Origin: an uncultured Comamonadaceae bacterium
GTDB taxonomy: Bacteria > Pseudomonadota > Gammaproteobacteria > Burkholderiales > Burkholderiaceae_C
Direction of reading: 5' to 3'
Assembly: GCA_937871735.1 (NCBI GenBank)
Contig: CALMOI010000302.1
Coordinates: 1-5,020 of the forward strand
Length of the DNA stretch: 5,020 nucleotides
Below are positions 1 to 5,020 of this stretch, in pieces. Numbering within the stretch: position 1 is the first letter of the stretch; the number at the start of each line of letters is the position of its first letter. The notes below the pieces were generated by a model. The model worked only from the letters and a program-made list of their open reading frames with translations, had not been told where the DNA came from and made no database searches. A program made the translations under genes and the position numbers.

Positions 1-950
1 CCATCACCGTGCGCACGGTGCGCGCCGTGCTGGCTGAAAACGGCATCGACCCCAATTTGGTCACCCTGTGCGTGACCGAGCAGCGCAGCGTCACCCAAGC
101 GCTGGCCACGCACCCGGCAGTGAAGTCGGTGGATTTCACCGGCGGCAATGTGTTCGGCCAATGGCTGATAGACCACTGCAAGCAGGCGCAGGTCTACGCC
201 GAGCTGGCCGGTGTGAACAACATCGTGATCGACTCCACATCGGCCTACAAGGCGATGCTGGGCAACTTGGCCTTCACGTTGTCGCTGTATTCGGGCCAGA
301 TGTGTACGACCTCGCAGGCGATTTTGGTGCCCGCTGGCGGCATCGACACCGACGAAGGCCCCAAGAGCTACGAGCAAGTCTGTACCGACTTGGCCCAGGC
401 GATTGAACGCTTTTTGTCCAAGCCTGACGTGGCCTGCGCGGTGTTGGGTGCGATTCAATCGACGGACACCGCTGGCCGCATCGACCGCGCCAACAGCGGC
501 CAATTGGGCCGGGTGGTGCTGGCCTCGCGCCGCTTGGACAACCCCGAATTCCCCGCCGCCCAAGTGCGCACCCCGGTGCTGCTGGCCTGTGACGCAGCCG
601 ACGAGGCCGCTTACATGCAAGAGCAATTTGGCCCGATCAGCTTCATCGTCAAGACGGCGGACACGGCAGCGGCAGTGGCGCTGTCTGAACGCATCGTCAG
701 CACCCACGGGGCGTTGACGGTGGGCGTGTACTCGACCCGGCCCGAGGTGCTGGACGCGATGACCGAGGCCACTTGGCGTTCCAAGGTGGCCCTGTCCATC
801 AACCTGACGAGTGGTGTGTTTGTGAACCAGTCGGCGGCGTTTTCGGACTACCACGGCACGGGCGGCAACCCGTCGGCCAATGCCTCGTACGCGGATTCGG
901 CCTTTGTGGCGAACCGCTTCCGCGTGGTGCAGCGCCGCTACCACGTCTAA
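1..950 (+). CDS. paaN: PaaN, phenylacetate-pathway aldehyde dehydrogenase (3' part; 5' end outside window)
   Basis: This is an NAD(P)-dependent aldehyde dehydrogenase expected to oxidise the semialdehyde formed when the oxepin ring of the phenylacetyl-CoA intermediate is opened, in the cytoplasm. The frame is open from the left edge (first full codon at position 3), so the GTG at 9 is an internal valine and not a start. About 315 codons remain. PaaN proteins of the ALDH-only type are roughly 550 residues, so about 240 residues lie upstream. Visible landmarks are VDFTGG (nt 129-146), which matches the ALDH cofactor-binding turn, AELAG with the general-base Glu at 201-203, and GQMCTT with the nucleophilic Cys at 303-305. 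The protein ends in QRRYHV and has no C-terminal MaoC hydratase domain, unlike E. coli PaaZ. A separate ring-opening hydratase is therefore inferred to be encoded elsewhere. The stop codon overlaps the paaG ribosome binding site. The ALDH family call is certain from the motifs; the PaaN call also rests on the neighbours. Confidence 0.9.
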   Translation, partial: ITVRTVRAVLAENGIDPNLVTLCVTEQRSVTQALATHPAVKSVDFTGGNVFGQWLIDHCKQAQVYAELAGVNNIVIDSTSAYKAMLGNLAFTLSLYSGQMCTTSQAILVPAGGIDTDEGPKSYEQVCTDLAQAIERFLSKPDVACAVLGAIQSTDTAGRIDRANSGQLGRVVLASRRLDNPEFPAAQVRTPVLLACDAADEAAYMQEQFGPISFIVKTADTAAAVALSERIVSTHGALTVGVYSTRPEVLDAMTEATWRSKVALSINLTSGVFVNQSAAFSDYHGTGGNPSANASYADSAFVANRFRVVQRRYHV

Positions 951-954
951 GGAG
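949..954 (+). promoter_or_regulatory. Ribosome binding site of paaG, overlapping the paaN stop
   Basis: AAGGAG lies 7 bases before the ATG at 962, and its first two bases are the last two of the paaN TAA stop. This arrangement fixes the paaG start and suggests translational coupling between the two genes. Confidence 0.8.
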
Positions 955-961
955 CCGTGCC

Positions 962-1759
962 ATGAGCTACCAAACCGTGCTGTTTGAGGTGCAAGACGGC
1001 ATCGCCCGCCTGACGCTGAACCGCCCAGACAAGATGAACAGCTTCAACGCCGACATGCACGCCGAGCTGCGCGAGGTGCTGGATCGCATCCAGACCGACA
1101 AGTCGGTGCGTGTGCTGGTGCTGGGCGGGGCAGGGCGTGGCTTTTGCGCTGGTCAAGATCTGGCCGATGCCGAAGTGCGCTTCGTGCCCGGACAAACCCC
1201 GCCGGATTTGGGCGATGTGGTGGAGCGCCATTACAAGCCGCTGGTGCTGCGCTTGGCAGCGTTGCGCGTGCCCACGGTGGCAGCGGTACACGGCATGGCC
1301 GCTGGGGCCGGGGCCAGTTTGGCGCTGGCCTGCGACTTGGTGGTGGCGGCCCATTCAGCGGCCTTTTTGCTGCCCTTTGCCAAGATCGGCCTGATTCCCG
1401 ACACCGGCTGCTCGTGGCTGGTGACGCAGCGCGTCGGGCTGGCGCGGGCGCTGGGGCTGGCGATGACGGGGCACAAGCTGTCAGCCGCGCAGGCGGCGGA
1501 CTGGGGCTTGATCTGGAGCGCCGTGCCCGATGCCGACTTTGCCGCTGCCGTCACCACGCTGGCGCAGCAACTGGCCGCGATGCCGACCAAAGCGCTGGTG
1601 CGCACCCGCCAAGCCATGCTGGCCGCCCACACCCACTCGCTGGAGCAGCAGCTGTCAACCGAAGCGGGCTTCATGCGCGAATTGGGCCGCAGCGCCGATT
1701 ACGTGGAAGGCGTTTCAGCCTTCTTGGAAAAACGCGCGCCCCGGTTCACCGGCGAGTGA
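962..1759 (+). CDS. paaG: PaaG, 1,2-epoxyphenylacetyl-CoA isomerase (crotonase family)
   Basis: PaaG isomerises the 2-(1,2-epoxy-1,2-dihydrophenyl)acetyl-CoA made by the PaaA oxygenase to the seven-membered oxepin-CoA, and can also shift double bonds in later intermediates. The 265-residue product matches the length of E. coli PaaG and resembles it throughout. Shared features are LTLNRPDKMNSFN (res 18-30), GAGRGFCAGQDL with the first oxyanion-hole segment (res 56-67), MAAGAGASLALACD with the second (res 112-125), GLIPD (res 143-147) and the C-terminal RSADYVEGVSAFLEKR. Asp147 corresponds to the catalytic Asp of PaaG. The positions of the two hydratase glutamates of enoyl-CoA hydratase hold Ser119 and Phe139, which fits an isomerase and not a hydratase. 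The usual GG after the catalytic Asp reads GCSW (res 149-152), a small deviation. The open frame extends upstream into paaN, but the ATG at 962 with its ribosome binding site and the family N-terminus decide the start. It lies 11 bases after paaN. Confidence 0.95.
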   Translation: MSYQTVLFEVQDGIARLTLNRPDKMNSFNADMHAELREVLDRIQTDKSVRVLVLGGAGRGFCAGQDLADAEVRFVPGQTPPDLGDVVERHYKPLVLRLAALRVPTVAAVHGMAAGAGASLALACDLVVAAHSAAFLLPFAKIGLIPDTGCSWLVTQRVGLARALGLAMTGHKLSAAQAADWGLIWSAVPDADFAAAVTTLAQQLAAMPTKALVRTRQAMLAAHTHSLEQQLSTEAGFMRELGRSADYVEGVSAFLEKRAPRFTGE

Positions 1760-1785
1760 GTGCTTGTGTCCGAATCCGAATCTTT

Positions 1786-1790
1786 GAAAG
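1786..1790 (+). promoter_or_regulatory. Weak ribosome binding site deciding the paaI start
   Basis: GAAAG ends 8 bases before the ATG at 1799. It is poorer than the AGGAG-type sites of the neighbouring genes. In-frame GTG codons at 1760 and 1766 have no better site, so the ATG is preferred. The weak site may lower PaaI translation relative to its neighbours. Confidence 0.45.
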
Positions 1791-1798
1791 ACCAGCCC

Positions 1799-2278
1799 AT
1801 GACCCAGCCCGCTGTTCCTGAGCACGCCGCCCCGCACAGCGCCCACGACGTGGCGCAGGCTGTGGCCCAAACCATGTGGCCGCGCGACCAAGCCACCAAC
1901 GCCTTGGGCATGGATCTGGTCTCGGTGGCTCCGGGCCGCGCCACGCTGTCGATGCGGGTGCGCCCGGACATGCTCAACGGCCACCAAACTTGCCACGGCG
2001 GCCTGATCTTCACCTTGGCCGACAGCGCTTTCGCTTATGCCTGCAACAGCCACAACCACAGCACCGTGGCCTCGGCTTGCCACATCGACTTTCTGGCCCC
2101 GGCCCGCGTCGGCGACTTGCTGGAGGCCGAAGCGGTTGAGCAAGTGCTGGCCGGTCGCAGCGGCGTGTACGACGTGACCGTGCGCGTGCCGGGCGCGCAG
2201 ACCGTGGCCTTGTTCCGGGGCAAAAGCCGTCGCATCAACGGCCAGCCCGTGCCGGGCCTGACCCCGACTCAGCCTTGA
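1799..2278 (+). CDS. paaI: PaaI, hotdog-fold hydroxyphenylacetyl-CoA-type thioesterase
   Basis: PaaI hydrolyses aryl-acetyl-CoA esters, preferentially ring-hydroxylated ones, and is thought to release CoA when pathway intermediates stall. The product is 159 residues from the chosen ATG; E. coli PaaI is about 140, and the extra length is mostly a Pro/His/Ala-rich N-terminus (res 1-25). The core is a close family match: MLNGHQTCHGG (res 58-68), LADSAFAYACNS (res 73-84), VASAC, IDFLAP and VALFRGKS near the C-terminus. Asn60, Gly67 and Asp75 align with Asn46, Gly53 and the catalytic Asp61 of the E. coli enzyme, so the active site looks intact. The gene begins 39 bases after paaG and ends 36 bases before paaK. 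In-frame GTG codons at 1760 and 1766 would add 13 or 11 residues, and I judge them unlikely. The function is confident and the exact start less so. Confidence 0.93.
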   Translation: MTQPAVPEHAAPHSAHDVAQAVAQTMWPRDQATNALGMDLVSVAPGRATLSMRVRPDMLNGHQTCHGGLIFTLADSAFAYACNSHNHSTVASACHIDFLAPARVGDLLEAEAVEQVLAGRSGVYDVTVRVPGAQTVALFRGKSRRINGQPVPGLTPTQP

Positions 2279-2300
2279 AGCCCACCCCTTCCCGCCCCAC

Positions 2301-2307
2301 AGAGGAG
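2301..2307 (+). promoter_or_regulatory. Ribosome binding site of paaK
   Basis: AGAGGAG stands 7 bases before the ATG at 2315. The following GGAGACAA leader string recurs before the binding-protein gene at 3667. Translation of paaK therefore looks well supported despite the internal stop. Confidence 0.8.
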
Positions 2308-2314
2308 ACAAACC

Positions 2315-3640
2315 ATGACCGTGAAATCCCCGCAGCCCGGTGACTTGGAGCCGATTGAAACCGCCAGCCGCGACGAAATCTCGGCCCTGCAATTGCAGCG
2401 CCTGAAGTGGACGCTGCGGCACGCCTACGACAACGTGCCCCACTACCGCAAGAAGTTTGACGACCAAGGCGTACACCCAGACGACCTGCACACCTTGGCC
2501 GACATCGCCAAGTTCCCGTTCACCACCAAGGCCGACCTGCGCGACAACTACCCGTTTGGCCTGTTTGCGGTGCCGCGCCAAAAAATGGCGCGTGTGCATG
2601 CCTCGTCAGGCACCACGGGCAAACCCACGGTGGTGGGTTACACCCTGAAAGACATCGACACCTGGGCTAATTTGGTAGCGCGCTCGATTCGCGCTGCCGG
2701 GGGCCGCGCCGGGGACACCTGCCACATCGCCTACGGCTACGGCCTGTTCACGGGCGGCATGGGCGCGCATTACGGGGCCGAGCGTGCGGGCTGCTTGGTG
2801 GTGCCGATGTCGGGTGGTCAGACGGAAAAGCAGGTGCAACTGATTCAGGATTTCCAGCCCGACATCATCATGGTGACGCCGTCGTACTCGCTGGTGATTG
2901 CCGAAGAGTTCCAGCGCCAGGGCATTGCGCCCGAAGACATCTCGCTCAAGATCGGCATCTTCGGGGCCGAGCCTTGGGGCGAGGGTATGCGCGGCGAAAT
3001 CGAGCGCAAGCTGGGCATTGACGCGGTGGACATCTACGGCCTGTCTGAAGTGATGGGGCCGGGCGTGGCCAGCGAATGCATCGAAACCAAAGACGGCCCG
3101 GTGATCTGGGAAGACCATTTCTACCCCGAGATCATCAACCCCGAAACTGGCGAGCCCGTGGCCGACGGCGAGGAGGGCGAACTGGTGTTCACCTCGCTGA
3201 GCAAGGAAGCGATGCCGGTGATTCGCTACCGCACCCGCGACCTGACCCGGCTGCTGGCCCCCACGGCGCGCAGTTTCCGGCGCATGGGCCGCATCACCGG
3301 GCGCTCGGACGACATGCTGATCGTGCGCGGCGTCAACGTGTTCCCGACCCAAATCGAAGAGCAAATTTTGCGTGACCCGCACTTGGCCGGGGTGTACCAG
3401 ATCGTGCTCAGCCGCGACGGGCACTTGGACAACGTGGAAATCCGCTGCGAACTGCAACGCTAGTTTTCCGGGCAACTGGCCCCCGCGCAAATCCAGCCGA
3501 TTGCCAAGGCGCTGGAGCACCGCATCAAAACCGTCGTGGGCATTTCCACGCGGGTCACGGTGCTGGATGCCGAGATGGTGCCGCGCACCCAGACCGGCAA
3601 GGCCCGGCGCGTGATCGACAGCCGCCCCTCGCAACGCTAA
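2315..3640 (+). pseudogene. paaK: PaaK, phenylacetate-CoA ligase, interrupted by an in-frame TAG at codon 383
   Basis: PaaK activates phenylacetate with ATP and CoA to phenylacetyl-CoA, the entry step of the pathway. The full frame spans 441 codons plus TAA, close to the usual ~430-440 residues, but codon 383 is TAG (3461-3463). The first 382 codons hold the adenylating N-terminal domain: SSGTTGKP phosphate-binding loop (res 97-104), FGAEPWGE (res 216-223), YGLSEVMGPG (res 241-250), YRTRDL (res 305-310) and the hinge GRSDDML followed by VRGVNVFP (res 329-344). The 58 codons after the stop continue in the same frame as the C-terminal subdomain, with HRIKTVVGIST and PRTQTGKARR. Lys429 in the latter is the A10-type lysine needed for adenylation. 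A product ending at residue 382 would lack most of the mobile C-terminal lid and should be inactive. There is no frameshift or other damage, so the cause is a single-codon change, a sequencing error, or readthrough. Family identity is certain; whether the gene is functional is unresolved. Confidence 0.9.
3461..3640 (+). other. Amber codon and downstream C-terminal segment of paaK
   Basis: TAG at 3461-3463 is followed in the same frame by 58 sense codons and TAA at 3638-3640. The segment keeps the codon bias of the gene and the family motifs VVGIST (about nt 3533-3550) and TQTGKARRV (about nt 3587-3613). I see no convincing ribosome binding site that would restart translation here. The internal ATG at 3574 has only a nearby GAG and would make a 22-residue peptide. 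The segment is best read as the separated end of PaaK and not as its own gene. Confidence 0.85.
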
Positions 3641-3652
3641 TCCCCCTTTCTG

Positions 3653-3658
3653 AAGGAG
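3653..3658 (+). promoter_or_regulatory. Ribosome binding site of the substrate-binding protein gene
   Basis: AAGGAG lies 8 bases before the ATG at 3667, in the 26-base gap after the full-length paaK stop. It fixes the start directly ahead of a signal peptide. Confidence 0.8.
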
Positions 3659-3666
3659 ACAACACG

Positions 3667-3735
3667 ATGAACCTGACTCTGAAAAAACTCGCTGCCGGGG
3701 CCGCCTTGGCACTGGGAGCTGTCGCCGCGCTGGCC
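3667..3735 (+). other. Signal peptide coding segment of the binding protein
   Basis: The first 23 residues have a short polar start with KK, a hydrophobic Ala/Leu stretch from about residue 8 to 21, and A-x-A at 21-23. They fit a Sec/signal peptidase I leader. The cleavage site could shift by one residue because Ala24 follows. Confidence 0.8.
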
Positions 3736-4812
3736 GCCACCCCGATCAAGATTGGCTCGGTGCTGTCGGTCACCGGCCCGGCGGCCTTTTTGGGCGACCC
3801 TGAACTCAAGACCTTGCAGCTGTACATCGAGGACATCAACAAAAAAGGTGGCGTGCTGGGTCGCCCGCTGGAGTTGGTGCACTACGACGACGGCAGCGAT
3901 GCCAACAAGGCCAACGGCTTTGCCAAGCGCCTGATTGACGACGACAAGGTTGACCTGCTGATCGGTGGCACCACCACCGGGGCCACCATGTCGATGGTGC
4001 CGCTGGTGCAAAAGGCCGAGCTGCCGTTCATCTCGCTGGCGGGCGCGGTGGTGGTGATTGAGCCGGTCAAGAAGTGGGTGTTCAAAACCCCGCACACCGA
4101 CCGCATGGCCGCTGAAAAAGTGTTTGAAGACATGAAAAAGCGCGGCCTGACCAAGGTGGCGCTGCTGTCGGAAACCAGCGGTTTCGGCCAATCTGGCAAG
4201 AAGGAAACCGAAGCGGTGGCGGGCAAGTACGGCGTGACGCTGGTGGCCAGCGAAACCTACGGCCCCAAGGACACCGACATCAGCCCGCAACTGACCAAGA
4301 TCAAGAACGTGGCCGGGGTGCAGGCGGTGTTCGTGTTCGGCTTGGGGCAGGGGCCGGCCATCGTGACCAAGAACTACCGCCAGTTGGGCATATCGCTGCC
4401 GCTGTACCAATCGCACGGCGTGGCGTCGGATGACTTTTTGAAGCTGGCGGGCGCGGCGGCTGAAGGCGTGCGCCTGCCATCACCCGCGCAACTGATTCCA
4501 GAAAAGCTGCCCGCCAACGACCCGCAAAAGCCGTTGGTCACCGCCTACGACAAGGCCTACAAGGAGCGCTTCAAGGATGACGTGTCTTCGTTCGGCGGCT
4601 ATGCCCATGATGCGTTGCAGATTGCCGTCCACGCCATCAAGCAGGCGGGCAGCACTGACAAGGCCAAGGTGCGCGACGCCATCGAGGCCACCAAGGGCTT
4701 TGTGGCGACCAGCGGCACTTACAACCTGTCTGCCACTGACCACCTGGGGCTGGACTTGTCGGCCTTCCGCATGCTGGAAGTCAAAGGCGGCAACTGGACG
4801 CTGGTGCCGTGA
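3667..4812 (+). CDS. Periplasmic ABC transporter substrate-binding protein, LivK/Peripla_BP_6 type
   Basis: This is a secreted solute-binding protein of the branched-chain amino acid (HAAT) transporter class, whose members also bind aromatic acids. The product is 381 residues. Residues 1-23 form a Sec signal peptide: lysines at 6-7, a hydrophobic core, and an ALA cleavage site before ATPIKIG. The mature protein shows the class I periplasmic-binding fold: IKIGSVLSVTGPAAFLGD (res 27-44), INKKGGVLGRPLEL (res 57-70), a YDDGSD segment, LLIGGTTTGATMSM (res 97-110) lining the first half of the cleft, and VALLSETSGFGQSG (res 164-177). There is no lipobox cysteine, so it should be free in the periplasm. 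No permease or ATPase gene is seen in this window. It lies between paaK and paaA with gaps of 26 and 31 bases, so the ligand is plausibly phenylacetate or a related aromatic acid; that is inference from context, since sequence alone cannot separate this from an amino-acid ligand. I give no gene symbol. Confidence 0.9.
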   Translation: MNLTLKKLAAGAALALGAVAALAATPIKIGSVLSVTGPAAFLGDPELKTLQLYIEDINKKGGVLGRPLELVHYDDGSDANKANGFAKRLIDDDKVDLLIGGTTTGATMSMVPLVQKAELPFISLAGAVVVIEPVKKWVFKTPHTDRMAAEKVFEDMKKRGLTKVALLSETSGFGQSGKKETEAVAGKYGVTLVASETYGPKDTDISPQLTKIKNVAGVQAVFVFGLGQGPAIVTKNYRQLGISLPLYQSHGVASDDFLKLAGAAAEGVRLPSPAQLIPEKLPANDPQKPLVTAYDKAYKERFKDDVSSFGGYAHDALQIAVHAIKQAGSTDKAKVRDAIEATKGFVATSGTYNLSATDHLGLDLSAFRMLEVKGGNWTLVP

Positions 4813-4827
4813 TGTTGGGGTAACCCG

Positions 4828-4834
4828 AAAGGAG
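4828..4834 (+). promoter_or_regulatory. Ribosome binding site of paaA
   Basis: AAAGGAG is 9 bases before the ATG at 4844, in the 31-base gap after the binding-protein stop. A short near-palindrome GGGTAACCC sits just before it but is too small to be a terminator, so transcription likely continues into paaA. Confidence 0.8.
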
Positions 4835-4843
4835 TTCATTGCT

Positions 4844-5020
4844 ATGTACACACAATCATTCAACGTGCCCGATGCGGCCGAGCCCGGCAAGGTGGCGGCA
4901 CTGCGTCCCGCAGAGCCCGCCGCGCTGATGGAGCGCTTTAACCAGCGCATTGATGCCGATGGCCGCATCGAGCCGCAAGACTGGATGCCCGAGGCCTACC
5001 GCCGCACCCTGGTGCGCCAG
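4844..5020 (+). CDS. paaA: PaaA, phenylacetyl-CoA 1,2-epoxidase catalytic subunit (5' part)
   Basis: PaaA is the di-iron catalytic subunit of the multicomponent PaaABC(D)E monooxygenase that epoxidises the aromatic ring of phenylacetyl-CoA. Only the first 59 codons are in the window and the frame is open to the right edge. The diagnostic part is residues 42-59, IEPQDWMPEAYRRTLVRQ, which matches the conserved PaaA N-terminal block nearly residue for residue. Before it lies a variable 41-residue leader starting MYTQSF, longer than in E. coli PaaA by about 25 residues; longer leaders of this kind occur in betaproteobacterial members as I recall them. The di-iron ligands fall downstream of the window and cannot be checked. 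The ATG at 4844 is chosen for its strong ribosome binding site. The genes for the other oxygenase subunits are expected next, beyond the edge. Confidence 0.92.
   Translation, partial: MYTQSFNVPDAAEPGKVAALRPAEPAALMERFNQRIDADGRIEPQDWMPEAYRRTLVRQ

Noticed and set aside
773..961. N-terminal extension of the paaG frame into paaN
   Set aside because: The upstream part is in a different frame of paaN, does not resemble crotonase N-termini, and the ATG at 962 has a strong ribosome binding site.
1715..2599. Long minus-strand open frame of 294 codons opposite paaI and its flanks
   Set aside because: It lies antisense to genes with clear family motifs. High-GC third positions routinely leave such frames open, and the translation is His/Gln/Arg-rich with no recognisable domain.
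3461..3640. Frameshift or recoding-type slippage in paaK
   Set aside because: The frame before and after the TAG is the same, so no shift is needed to restore the family sequence. There is no slippery heptamer at the site.
2606..3712. Minus-strand open frame of 368 codons opposite paaK
   Set aside because: It is an antisense shadow of paaK: low-complexity His/Arg/Ala composition, no plausible domain, and it crosses a gene boundary on the other strand.
3637..4416. Minus-strand open frame of 259 codons opposite the binding-protein gene
   Set aside because: It mirrors the codon bias of the sense gene, shows no domain, and its composition (His, Arg, Gln, Gly) is typical of antisense GC artefacts.
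4814..4830. GGGTAACCC near-palindrome between the binding-protein gene and paaA as a terminator or operator
   Set aside because: The stem is about four base pairs with no T-run and it sits just ahead of the paaA ribosome binding site. It is too small for a terminator, and there is no second half-site to support an operator.

Overview
This window is the interior of a phenylacetate (paa) catabolic operon. All five complete or near-complete genes and the partial gene at the right edge lie on the + strand. The high GC content, strong G/C third-position bias, AGGAG-type ribosome binding sites, and a gene order with an ALDH-only paaN and a periplasmic binding protein gene inside the cluster suggest a betaproteobacterium of the order Burkholderiales, probably Comamonadaceae-like. 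That placement is inference from style and similarity, because there is no rRNA or other marker here.

Layout: (1) 1-950, the C-terminal ~315 residues of PaaN, an aldehyde dehydrogenase. (2) 962-1759, paaG, the ring epoxide isomerase of the crotonase fold. (3) 1799-2278, paaI, a hotdog-fold acyl-CoA thioesterase. (4) 2315-3640, paaK, phenylacetate-CoA ligase, interrupted by an in-frame TAG at 3461-3463. (5) 3667-4812, a secreted LivK-type ABC transporter substrate-binding protein. (6) 4844 to the right edge, the first 59 codons of paaA, the catalytic subunit of the phenylacetyl-CoA epoxidase. Gaps between genes are only 11 to 39 bases. I see no internal promoter or hairpin terminator, so the set reads as one transcript. 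No stretch over 300 bases lacks a gene.

How the genes work together: the binding protein may capture phenylacetate or a related acid in the periplasm. PaaK activates phenylacetate to phenylacetyl-CoA. The PaaA-containing oxygenase, whose other subunits presumably follow downstream, makes the ring 1,2-epoxide. PaaG isomerises the epoxide to the oxepin. After hydrolytic ring opening, PaaN oxidises the semialdehyde so that beta-oxidation can proceed. PaaI hydrolyses stalled CoA thioesters to release CoA.

The notable anomaly is the amber codon in paaK. The reading frame continues without any shift for 58 more sense codons and encodes the expected C-terminal subdomain, including the A10-type lysine. 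The lesion is therefore a single nonsense codon (recent mutation, sequencing error, or conceivably readthrough), not a decayed gene. I found no sign of a previously undescribed system. There are no mobile elements, CRISPR arrays, RNA genes or large repeats.
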